The notes under the pieces: model-generated
Databases searched by the model: none
Told to the model about the DNA's origin: nothing
What the model saw: only the letters and a program-made list of their open reading frames with translations
Program-made: the position numbers and the translations under genes
Part shown: positions 5,803-11,142 of the stretch, piece by piece
Layout: the number at the start of each line of letters is the position of its first letter
Position numbering within the stretch: position 1 is the stretch's first letter
NCBI GenBank assembly: GCA_030839105.1
Contig: JAUZEI010000081.1
Location: 1-11,142, forward strand
Reading direction: 5' to 3'
Length of the DNA stretch: 11,142 nt
Source of the DNA: Actinomycetota bacterium
GTDB taxonomy: Bacteria > Actinomycetota > Acidimicrobiia > IMCC26256 > PALSA-610

Positions 5803-7101
5803 GTGAACGCGTCGAGCATGCTCGCGTTCATCTCGGTGGGCGACATCGTTGACAGCCTGCGCGAAGCGTTCTTCATGTTCTGGGAGACGCTGTGGGCACT
5901 TGTCCTCGGCTTCACGCTGTCGGGCGCCGTGCAGGCGTTCGCGTCCAAACGCCGGATGGAGCGCGTTCTCGGCGATCATCGCGCTCCCGCGGTGGCGCGG
6001 GCCTCGCTTTTCGGGATGGCTTCGTCGAGCTGTTCCTACGCGGCAACGGCGATGTCGAAATCGCTTTTCCAGAAGGGCGCCGACTTCACGACCGCGATGA
6101 TCTTCATGTTCGCGTCGACGAACCTCGTCGTGGAGCTCGGTGTCGTGCTCCTCGTGCTGATGGGCTGGCAGTTCGCGCTGGCCGAGTTCCTCGGCGGCCC
6201 GATCATGATCGTCGGTTTGGCGCTCGTCGGTGGCGTGGCGTTCTCGCCGAGACTCGTGCGGGCGGCGCGGGCGCGTCTCGATCCGTCCGCACCACCGAGC
6301 ACGACTGCCCACCGAGGCGACGACGACCACGAACACGCGTCCGACGACCACGGCGCGTCGATCCGTACCAAGGCCGGTTGGAGCGACGCGGCCGCGTTCA
6401 CGTTCTCCGATCTGCGCATGCTGCGCCGGGAGCTCGTCGTCGGCTATCTCGTCGCGGGCTTTCTCACCATCCTCGTCCCGATGGAGTGGTGGAACGACGT
6501 GTTCTTGCACGGGCACGGATTCTGGACGACGCTCGAGAACGTCCTGCTCGGCCCGTTCATCGCGGTGATCAGCTTCGTGTGCTCGATCGGCAACGTGCCC
6601 ATGGCGGCTGCGCTCTGGCACGGAGGCATCGGGTTCGGAGGCGTGGTCAGCTTCATCTTCGCCGACCTCATCACGCTGCCGTTGTTGCTCATCTACCGGA
6701 AGTACTACGGCACCGCGTTGACCCTTCGTGTGTTCGCGACGTTCTGGGCACTGATGTCGATCGCGGGCCTGGTGGTCGAAGGGGTCTTCCAACTGTTTGG
6801 CGCAGTTCCCACCAAACGCCCGGAGGCGGTCGTCCCCGACCGTTTGCAATGGAACTACACGACGTTTCTCAACATCGCATTCCTGCTCGTGCTCGGGGTG
6901 TTGTTCTGGCTGTACCGGCAGTACAAACGCGACACGGCCGACAAGCGCCACGCCACCGATCCGGTATGCGGCATGCAGGTCGAGAAGGCGAACGCGCCGG
7001 CCCACCTCGTGCACGACGGGACCGATGTCTGGTTCTGCTCGGACGGATGCTGCACCCGCTACTCGGAATCCCACGAAATAGGCACCGCTCCGGCTCGGTA
7101 G
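5803..7101 (+). CDS. Permease (PF03773/ArsP-like) with C-terminal YHS metal-binding domain
   Basis: A 432-residue inner-membrane protein with about eight hydrophobic segments in two repeats. Each repeat has the family's Cys-Ser signature: SSSCSYAATAMSKS (Cys77) followed by FMFASTNLVVELG, and VCSIGNVPMAAALWHGG (Cys260) followed by FIFADLITLPLLLIYRKYYG. The cytoplasmic or periplasmic loop between the repeats is rich in His and Asp (about 170-183, DDDHEHASDDH). After the last membrane segment (about 356-371) comes a YHS domain, DPVCGM (386-391) then FCSDGCC (411-417), a small metal-binding module known from copper ATPases and related proteins. With CsoR directly upstream, export or transfer of copper is the simplest reading; related permeases move organoarsenicals, so the cargo is not certain. 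Start GTG 5803 is 7 bp after csoR; ATG 5818 is an alternative. Confidence 0.85.
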   Translation: MNASSMLAFISVGDIVDSLREAFFMFWETLWALVLGFTLSGAVQAFASKRRMERVLGDHRAPAVARASLFGMASSSCSYAATAMSKSLFQKGADFTTAMIFMFASTNLVVELGVVLLVLMGWQFALAEFLGGPIMIVGLALVGGVAFSPRLVRAARARLDPSAPPSTTAHRGDDDHEHASDDHGASIRTKAGWSDAAAFTFSDLRMLRRELVVGYLVAGFLTILVPMEWWNDVFLHGHGFWTTLENVLLGPFIAVISFVCSIGNVPMAAALWHGGIGFGGVVSFIFADLITLPLLLIYRKYYGTALTLRVFATFWALMSIAGLVVEGVFQLFGAVPTKRPEAVVPDRLQWNYTTFLNIAFLLVLGVLFWLYRQYKRDTADKRHATDPVCGMQVEKANAPAHLVHDGTDVWFCSDGCCTRYSESHEIGTAPAR

Positions 7102-7113
7102 CCTTTCGATCCG

Positions 7114-7968
7114 ATGAGCAAGATCGTTGACATCCTCGAGTCCGGGCCGAGCCATTCGTTCGAGTTCTTCCCGCCCAAGTCACCCGCCGCCGAGCTGCAA
7201 CTCGAAGAGACGCTGCGCGACCTCGAGCCGCTGCATCCCACGTTCGTCTCGGTGACCTACGGCGCGGGCGGGACGACGCGCGAGATGACACACGACATCG
7301 TCACGCGCATCAACCGCGAGACGTCGCTCACCGCGATGGCGCACCTCACATGCGCAGCGCACACGCGCCAAGAGCTCACCGAGATCGTGGCGCGCTACGA
7401 CGGCGCGGGTATCCGCAACATCCTGGCGCTACGCGGCGACCCGCCCAAGGACCTCGATCTTCCGCCCGGCGACCTCTCGCACGCGACCGACCTCATAGAT
7501 CTCGTCCGCGCCGTCGGTGATTTCTCGGTGGGCGTGGCGGTGCACCCGGAAGGTCATCCCGCGTCGAGCGACCGCCCGTCGGATCGGCAGCGTCAAGCGG
7601 AGAAGTTGGCGAGCGCCGACTTCGGTATCTCGCAGTTCTTCTTCGAGGCCGACATCTGGTTCGAGTTCCTCGGCGACATGCGAGAGCAGGGCGTGACCAC
7701 CCGCGTGATCCCGGGAATCATGCCGGTGCTCAACGTGAAGTCGGTGAAGCGCATGGCGGAGATGTCGGGCGCCGATTTTCCCCGTTCACTGGAGAGCCGG
7801 CTGCGCGCGGTCGAGGACGACGACGAGGCCATGCGCGCGGTGGGTATCGAAGCGACCACTGAGCTGTGCCACGAGCTCATGGCCGGTGGCGTCGACTCCT
7901 TCCACTTCTACACGTTGAATCGCTCGTCGGCGACGCGCGAGATCTACGCGAACCTCGGCTTCGCGTAG
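7114..7968 (+). CDS. metF: 5,10-methylenetetrahydrofolate reductase
   Basis: Reduces 5,10-methylene-THF to 5-methyl-THF with FAD, supplying methyl groups for methionine synthesis. At 284 residues it is the usual length of bacterial MetF, a single TIM barrel. Recognisable are SFEFFPPK (15-22, with catalytic Glu17), VTYGAGGTTRE (47-57), the flavin/folate-contacting NILALRGDPP (102-111), HPEGHP, GISQFFFEADIWFEF and the C-terminal SFHFYTLNRSSAT. The gene starts 12 bp after the permease stop, so the csoR transcript may run into it; a weak TAGCCT box (7099-7104), 9 nt before the ATG, could alternatively give it a leaderless promoter of its own. No Shine-Dalgarno is visible. The link to metal stress is probably only positional. 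Confidence 0.93.
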   Translation: MSKIVDILESGPSHSFEFFPPKSPAAELQLEETLRDLEPLHPTFVSVTYGAGGTTREMTHDIVTRINRETSLTAMAHLTCAAHTRQELTEIVARYDGAGIRNILALRGDPPKDLDLPPGDLSHATDLIDLVRAVGDFSVGVAVHPEGHPASSDRPSDRQRQAEKLASADFGISQFFFEADIWFEFLGDMREQGVTTRVIPGIMPVLNVKSVKRMAEMSGADFPRSLESRLRAVEDDDEAMRAVGIEATTELCHELMAGGVDSFHFYTLNRSSATREIYANLGFA

Positions 7969-7996
7969 CCGCAACAAGTCGCGAACGCCCGGGGGT

Positions 7997-8025
7997 TTGA
8001 GTCGGCGGCCGGATCGGGCTATAGC
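7997..8025 (+). promoter_or_regulatory. Promoter of the GT87-like gene
   Basis: TTGAGT (7997-8002), 17-bp spacer, TATAGC (8020-8025). This would start transcription near 8032 and leave a leader of about 65 nt before the ATG at 8099. The TTG at 7997, formally an in-frame start codon, is better read as part of this -35 box. Confidence 0.5.
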
Positions 8026-8098
8026 GGTGCTCGGCATCGCGCTCGCGAGCACCGGGCGGCGGGCGACGCGCCGGTCGACGCGTGCGCGGGTGGGTTGC

Positions 8099-9349
8099 AT
8101 GAACGGGAACAAGCGGCGGGAACGTGCAGCGGCGGGAAAACTCGTTCCCGGCGCGGGACTCGCGGTCGTCGTGTTCGTCGTGCTCGGTTTCTGCCTGAAC
8201 ACGGCCGTCCGGATGCCTTGCTACGACGTGTGCGGCCTTGACATCGGGCGCATGTACGGCGACCGCGGTATCGACCACGCCCACGCTCCCTACATCGATC
8301 GCGACCTCGAATATCCACCCTTGATCGGTGTCGTGATGTACGCCGCAACGGTTCCCTTCGATCACGGCTATCGCAACCCGTTCCTCGTGAACATGGTCTT
8401 GTTGACCGGGCTCGCTGCGGTGACCACGTGGGTGCTGTGGCGCCGAGACGGGAGCCGAGCGTGGCGGTGGGCCCTCGCGCCACCATTGCTGGTCCAGGGA
8501 CTCCAGAACTGGGATCTCCTGTCGGTCGCGACCGCGACGATCGCGTTGTACGTGTGGGAGGGCGGGTACGCCGCTTCGGCCGGACTGCTCCTCGGCGTGG
8601 GCACAGCCGCGAAGTTGTATCCCGCGCTCTTCGTTCCGATCCTCGCGGCGGCTTCTCTCGGTCGGCGTCAGGGCCGCAAAGCCGCCGCCCTCGTCGTCGG
8701 TGCGGTCGTCGGCTTCGGTGCGGTCGTCGTTCCCGTCTACGCGCGTGCGCCGGATTCGCTCGGCTACCTACTCCGCTTCCACCGCGACCGCGGACCTGAC
8801 CGCGGATCGATCTGGTACTTCGTCTTCCGCGGCCCGACGCTGCGAACGTGGTTGCACGAAGACGTGCTCGTACACGTCGTGACGATGCTCTCGGTGGTCA
8901 TCATGGGCGCCGCGATGCTCGCGCTCGTAATTGCGGTGGCGCGGGTGCGAATCTCGCCCGTCGCCGCGTGCGCGCTCGCCACGATTGTGTGCCTCGCTTC
9001 GAGCAAGATCTACTCGCCGCAGTACGACCTCTGGATCGTTCCGTTCTTCGTGCTGCTGCCCGTGCGGCGCAAGCTGGTCGGGCACTTCTACGTCGCCAGC
9101 TTCCTCGTGTTCGTTCTCACCGCGTCGGACGACCACTTCCTCCACCGGCCCACTTCGGGATACCTCCTCGGGATCGCGGTCGCCTACCGGTTTGTCGTGC
9201 TCCTGCTCGTCGCCGCCGAGATCATTCGCACGCGTCGCCGCCCGGAGCCCGACCGGATCGTGACGATCGACGAGCCCGGCGACGGGACAAGAGAAGAAGC
9301 CCTGGCCCTGGGGCCAGGGCTTCGTTCCACCCGATTCGTAGACATCTGA
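8099..9349 (+). CDS. GT87-like (DUF2029) membrane mannosyltransferase family protein
   Basis: A 416-residue polytopic membrane protein of the GT-C type, resembling GT87 polyprenol-phosphate-mannose-dependent mannosyltransferases. The first segment (about 19-36) is followed by an extracytoplasmic loop with Asp43/Asp48 (CYDVCGLDIG) and the family marks PYIDRDLEYPPL (64-75), AAKLYPALFVP (170-180) and SPQYDLWIVPF (306-316); about nine to ten hydrophobic segments are spread to residue 376. In actinobacteria such enzymes build phosphatidylinositol mannosides, lipomannan or other lipid-linked glycans; the acceptor here is unknown. I use ATG 8099: the frame is open from 7997, but the first 34 residues are Arg-rich and overlap the promoter. 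The last roughly 40 residues are hydrophilic, and the final ones are encoded by a hairpin that serves the convergent tRNA gene. Confidence 0.75.
   Translation: MNGNKRRERAAAGKLVPGAGLAVVVFVVLGFCLNTAVRMPCYDVCGLDIGRMYGDRGIDHAHAPYIDRDLEYPPLIGVVMYAATVPFDHGYRNPFLVNMVLLTGLAAVTTWVLWRRDGSRAWRWALAPPLLVQGLQNWDLLSVATATIALYVWEGGYAASAGLLLGVGTAAKLYPALFVPILAAASLGRRQGRKAAALVVGAVVGFGAVVVPVYARAPDSLGYLLRFHRDRGPDRGSIWYFVFRGPTLRTWLHEDVLVHVVTMLSVVIMGAAMLALVIAVARVRISPVAACALATIVCLASSKIYSPQYDLWIVPFFVLLPVRRKLVGHFYVASFLVFVLTASDDHFLHRPTSGYLLGIAVAYRFVVLLLVAAEIIRTRRRPEPDRIVTIDEPGDGTREEALALGPGLRSTRFVDI
9286..9323 (-). terminator. Hairpin terminator of the tRNA-Ser gene
   Basis: A perfect 12-bp inverted repeat (9296-9307 with 9312-9323, arms GAAGCCCTGGCC and GGCCAGGGCTTC) with a 4-nt loop. 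On the minus strand the stem is followed by TTCTCTTGTC, a moderately T-rich tail; on the plus strand no T tract follows. It lies 38 nt after the tRNA 3' end, so it most likely ends tRNA transcription. The hairpin is inside the last codons of the convergent GT87-like gene. Confidence 0.7.
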
Positions 9350-9361
9350 TCCGGGCCCGTA

Positions 9362-9449
9362 TGGCGGAGGGAGTGGGATTTGAACCCACGGTGACTTGCG
9401 CCACAATGGTTTTCGAGACCATCCGATTCGGCCGCTCTCGCATCCCTCC
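9362..9449 (-). tRNA. tRNA-Ser(CGA)
   Basis: 88 nt including an encoded 3' CCA. The acceptor stem pairs GGAGGGA with TCCCTCC, followed by discriminator G and CCA. The anticodon loop CTCGAAA is held by GATGG/ACCAT-type pairing and shows anticodon CGA, which reads UCG serine codons. A long variable arm (around TGTGGCGCAAGTCACC) is typical of class II tRNA-Ser, and GGTTCAAATCC is the T arm. A TACTAT -10 box lies at 9458-9463, 8 nt upstream of the mature 5' end. Confidence 0.96.
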
Positions 9450-9457
9450 GGGGCGAG

Positions 9458-9463
9458 ATAGTA
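9458..9463 (-). promoter_or_regulatory. -10 box of tRNA-Ser
   Basis: TACTAT on the minus strand 8 nt before the mature tRNA 5' end. No convincing -35 is visible at 16-18 bp; that region lies over the end of tadA. Confidence 0.4.
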
Positions 9464-9468
9464 CGGGA

Positions 9469-9951
9469 TCAGGGAGTGCGCCTCGATTGGAAGAACGTCG
9501 TGAGGAGATCGCCGCACTCCTCGGCCATCACTCCGGCGACCACCCGGGTCTGGTGGTTGAGGCGAGGATCTACGGCGAAGTTGTAGAGGCTGCCGGTCGC
9601 GCCCGCCTTCGGGTCGGCGGCTCCGAAGACGACGACGGGGATGCGCGCCGCCCACGCCGCGCCCGCGCACATCGGGCACGGCTCGAGCGTCACCACCAAC
9701 GCGTGGTCGTCCAGGTGCCAGGTGCCGGCGCCGGCCGCGGCGGCGCGGAGAGCCAAGACTTCGGCGTGCGCGGTCGGGTCGTGGTCGCGCTCGCGGGCGT
9801 TGTGCGCGCGGGCGACGATCTCGCCCGTCGAGAGCCGGACGACGATCGCGCCGACCGGCACGTCGCCGTGTCCGAGCGCGAGCGCCGCCTGGGCGAGCGC
9901 CTCGGCCATCCACGTCTCTTCGACGGTGTCGTTCGGCCGGCCCGGGCTCAT
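9469..9951 (-). CDS. tadA: tRNA adenosine(34) deaminase
   Basis: Deaminates the wobble adenosine to inosine in tRNA-Arg(ACG), allowing it to read CGN codons. It has 160 residues, the normal size. The zinc and catalytic residues are His62 and Glu64 in TAHAEVLALR and Cys92 and Cys95 in LEPCPMCAGA; DVPVGAIVV (30-38) and the C-terminal LYNFAVDPRLNH are also family-typical. The start ATG 9951 lacks a Shine-Dalgarno but has a TAGATT box ending 8 nt before it, so it is probably leaderless; Met15 (WMAEAL) is an alternative start closer to the usual N-terminus. The tRNA-Ser gene follows on the same strand 19 bp after the stop, but it is not a substrate of TadA. Confidence 0.93.
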   Translation of the reverse strand: MSPGRPNDTVEETWMAEALAQAALALGHGDVPVGAIVVRLSTGEIVARAHNARERDHDPTAHAEVLALRAAAAGAGTWHLDDHALVVTLEPCPMCAGAAWAARIPVVVFGAADPKAGATGSLYNFAVDPRLNHQTRVVAGVMAEECGDLLTTFFQSRRTP

Positions 9952-9959
9952 CCGGAACG

Positions 9960-9965
9960 AATCTA
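9960..9965 (-). promoter_or_regulatory. Leaderless -10 box of tadA
   Basis: TAGATT on the minus strand, ending 8 nt before the ATG at 9951. No clear -35 hexamer is seen. Confidence 0.4.
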
Positions 9966-10006
9966 GGTCGGGCTGTCGGTCGAAGCGGCCGGACGCGGCA
10001 CGTTGG

Positions 10007-10534
10007 TCAGTCCTGGGCCAGCATCGTGTAGATCTCCTTGCGCGCCTGCTTCAGGATCTCGAGCATGCGCTCCACCTGCTGCTGGTTGCCCGACGCGATG
10101 ACCTGCTTCGAAGCGACCAGTAGCTGGCGCACCGCGTTGCGGAATTCGCCGACACCGGTGTCGTTGCGGCCGGCGATCTCCCACGGGGTTCCGCCCGCCT
10201 CCTCGATCCGGCGGGCCGCTTCCTCTCGACCCTGATCGGTCACCTCGAACACGCGCTTGCCGTCGTGTTCGACGGACCGGACGAGTCCTTCGTCCTCGAG
10301 GAGTTGCAGTGTCGGGTACACGGAACCGGGGCTCGGACGCCACGCGCCGGAGGTTTTCTCCTCCAGGCGTTGGATGACGTCGTAACCGTGGCCCGGTTCC
10401 TCGGCGAGGATCGCGAGGAGCGCAGTGCGGATGTCGCCCCGGCGCATGCGACCGCCTCGCCGGCGGCCCTCCCAGCCTTCTGGGTCATGACGGTGGCCGC
10501 GGTGGCCGCGGCCTTGTTCTCGGAAGTCTCTCAT
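10007..10534 (-). CDS. PadR family transcriptional regulator
   Basis: A 175-residue winged-helix repressor of the PadR family, which usually regulates transporters or detoxification genes next to it together with itself. The DNA-binding domain spans about 32-110: RRGDIRTALLAILAEEPGHGYDVIQRLEEKTSGAW, then the recognition part RPSPGSVYPTLQLLEDEGLV and the wing (RSVEHDGKRVFEVTDQG). The C-terminal helices (about 128-172) form the dimer arm typical of the short PadR type. The first 30 residues are rich in Arg, Gly and His (RGHRGHRH), including an exact 9-bp tandem duplication at 10491-10508. ATG 10534 is supported by AAGGAG 8 nt upstream; Met30 would give the bare domain. The promoter carries a palindrome (10643-10658). 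No obvious regulated transporter lies within the window. Confidence 0.9.
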   Translation of the reverse strand: MRDFREQGRGHRGHRHDPEGWEGRRRGGRMRRGDIRTALLAILAEEPGHGYDVIQRLEEKTSGAWRPSPGSVYPTLQLLEDEGLVRSVEHDGKRVFEVTDQGREEAARRIEEAGGTPWEIAGRNDTGVGEFRNAVRQLLVASKQVIASGNQQQVERMLEILKQARKEIYTMLAQD

Positions 10535-10542
10535 CGCTTGTT

Positions 10543-10548
10543 CTCCTT
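10543..10548 (-). promoter_or_regulatory. Shine-Dalgarno of the padR-type gene
   Basis: AAGGAG on the minus strand, 8 nt before ATG 10534. It is the strongest ribosome binding site in the window and supports the start with the Arg/His-rich tail. Confidence 0.7.
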
Positions 10549-10642
10549 AGGAACGTGTACCTCGGGGTGGGTGGCGCCGACCGGCGCTCCGGAATTCCCA
10601 TGGCCGGTCGCGAACTGGTCGCGTGGCACTTGTGACGAGGTA

Positions 10643-10680
10643 TTGCGATATATCGTAACTGATCGAGATGGGTCGTGCAA
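10643..10680 (-). promoter_or_regulatory. padR promoter and overlapping palindromic operator
   Basis: On the minus strand TTGCAC (10675-10680), a 17-bp spacer and TACGAT (10652-10657) form a good promoter, with a leader of about 110 nt to the ATG. The -10 lies inside a 16-bp near-palindrome at 10643-10658 whose core CGATATATCG (10646-10655) is perfect. This AT-rich island in GC-rich DNA is the form expected of a PadR operator, so autorepression is likely. Confidence 0.6.
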
Positions 10681-10745
10681 GTCGCGATGCCGTGGTCGAA
10701 ATCGGCGAATCCTGGCGAGCCGGGCAGACCGGTCGATGAATCGGC

Positions 10746-10922
10746 ATGGGACGCCAACTGGCACCGGTTCGCCGGGCACAAGAACTCCTCCAGGCCGATC
10801 ACTCGATGAAGAGCGTCATCGACGAGCTCCAGGCGTGCTTCGGGGTGAGCTCCGCCGACGCGATCGCCGCGATCGTCGTCGGACGGTCACTGAACCGCGC
10901 CGCGGCCGACGCTCCCCGCTGA
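10746..10922 (+). CDS. Hypothetical small protein (58 aa)
   Basis: I do not recognise a family. The frame encodes 58 residues, and from about residue 8 it looks like a compact helical protein: VRRAQELLQADHSMKSVIDELQ, then CFGVSSADAIAAIVVGRSL. Third codon positions are strongly G/C-biased from codon 14 on, as in the real genes here. An in-frame TGA lies three codons upstream, so ATG 10746 is the first ATG; ATG 10806 (MKSVIDEL) is another option. No Shine-Dalgarno is visible. It is divergent from the PadR gene, about 90 bp beyond the palindrome, which makes it a possible PadR target, and it ends 6 bp before the convergent NlpC/P60 gene. An overlapping frame from ATG 10688 (40 codons, Trp-rich) is a weaker alternative. 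Confidence 0.5.
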   Translation: MGRQLAPVRRAQELLQADHSMKSVIDELQACFGVSSADAIAAIVVGRSLNRAAADAPR

Positions 10923-10928
10923 CGACCG

Positions 10929-11142
10929 TTACGGCTTCGGCGCCGACGGCCGTGCCCCGAGCGGGACGAGATCGGGTCGGAAGTAACTGACGAGCTCGAC
11001 GTAGGCGCCGGTATGAGGCGCGTCGATCATGATGCCCGGAGCGACGACCATGCCGACGTGGTGGTTCGTCGGACCCGAGTCGCCGAAGAACACGAGATCA
11101 CCCGGTTGCAGCTGATCGATCGGCACGTGCGGGAAGGCGTCG
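10929..11142 (-). CDS. NlpC/P60 family (C40) peptidoglycan hydrolase, C-terminal part
   Basis: Partial gene: the 5' end lies beyond the right edge, and the visible 70 codons are the C-terminal half of an NlpC/P60 domain. Seen are PIDQLQPGDLVFFG, the catalytic-His segment NHHVGMVV, and IDAPHTGAYVELVSYF, where the third polar residue (His in APHTG) sits. The catalytic cysteine (usually in an S-x-CSG block about 30 residues earlier) is outside the window. Such enzymes cleave the D-Glu-mDAP or related peptide bond of cell-wall peptides after secretion. The frame is open to the last base, so the GTG at 11126 is not the start. The stop TAA is followed by a short Ala/Pro tail only. Confidence 0.88.
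   Translation of the reverse strand, partial: DAFPHVPIDQLQPGDLVFFGDSGPTNHHVGMVVAPGIMIDAPHTGAYVELVSYFRPDLVPLGARPSAPKP

Noticed and set aside
7099..7104. TAGCCT as a separate metF promoter
   Set aside because: It overlaps the permease stop codon, has no -35 partner and a 9-nt spacing; too weak to list as a feature, though noted under metF.
5464..7155. Minus-strand open frame of 563 codons
   Set aside because: Antisense to csoR and the permease; rich in His/Arg/Glu repeats and without any recognisable domain.
7997..8098. TTG start giving the GT87-like protein 34 more residues
   Set aside because: The TTG is part of a TTGAGT -35 box and the extra residues are Arg-rich and unlike a membrane-protein N-terminus.
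8768..9913. Minus-strand open frame of 381 codons
   Set aside because: Runs through the tRNA-Ser gene and overlaps the GT87-like and tadA genes in wrong frames.
10265..10990. Plus-strand open frame of 241 codons over padR
   Set aside because: Antisense to the PadR domain and out of frame with the small protein; no domain is visible.

Overview
The window looks like chromosome of a GC-rich actinobacterium. Evidence is the strong G/C bias at third codon positions, the divergently arranged DUF3151 gene and phosphomutase-like/DUF3090/SCO1664-like trio (families best known from Actinomycetota), a GT87-type mannosyltransferase-like protein and several start codons lying directly behind TANNNT -10 boxes (leaderless genes). 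An acidimicrobial lineage fits, but this is an inference from family content. I see no CRISPR array, transposase, integrase or attachment site. Almost everything is ordinary core or conserved accessory genome.

Layout, left to right. A GDP-mannose 4,6-dehydratase gene (36-1022, minus) lies downstream of a DUF3151 gene (1088-1519, minus). From a 42-bp divergent spacer the other strand starts the trio: histidine-phosphatase (1562-2308), DUF3090 (2305-2832) and SCO1664-family kinase-like protein (2823-3566), each overlapping the next. Convergent to it is a minus-strand pair: an iron-sulfur FrhB-family F420-hydrogenase-beta-like protein (3891-5057) followed after 3 bp by a short receiver-like protein (3594-3887). 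The region 5058-5513 holds no intact gene, but it carries a frameshifted remnant resembling a CocE/NonD hydrolase and then the csoR promoter.

The most interesting unit is 5479-7101: a near-ideal promoter (TTGCAC, 17 bp, TATAGT) with a CsoR-type dyad in its spacer, a leaderless CsoR copper-sensor gene with the full Cys-His-Cys ligand set, and, 7 bp later, a two-repeat permease of the PF03773 type with a His/Asp-rich loop and a C-terminal YHS metal-binding domain. This reads as a self-regulated copper (or related metal) response cassette. metF (7114-7968) follows 12 bp downstream.

The right part holds a GT87-like membrane glycosyltransferase with its own promoter (8099-9349), a convergent tRNA-Ser(CGA) with a hairpin terminator that falls inside the glycosyltransferase coding end, tadA (9469-9951, minus), a PadR-family repressor (10007-10534, minus) whose promoter -10 is buried in a palindrome, a probable 58-residue small protein (10746-10922, plus), and the C-terminal end of an NlpC/P60 peptidoglycan hydrolase running off the right edge.
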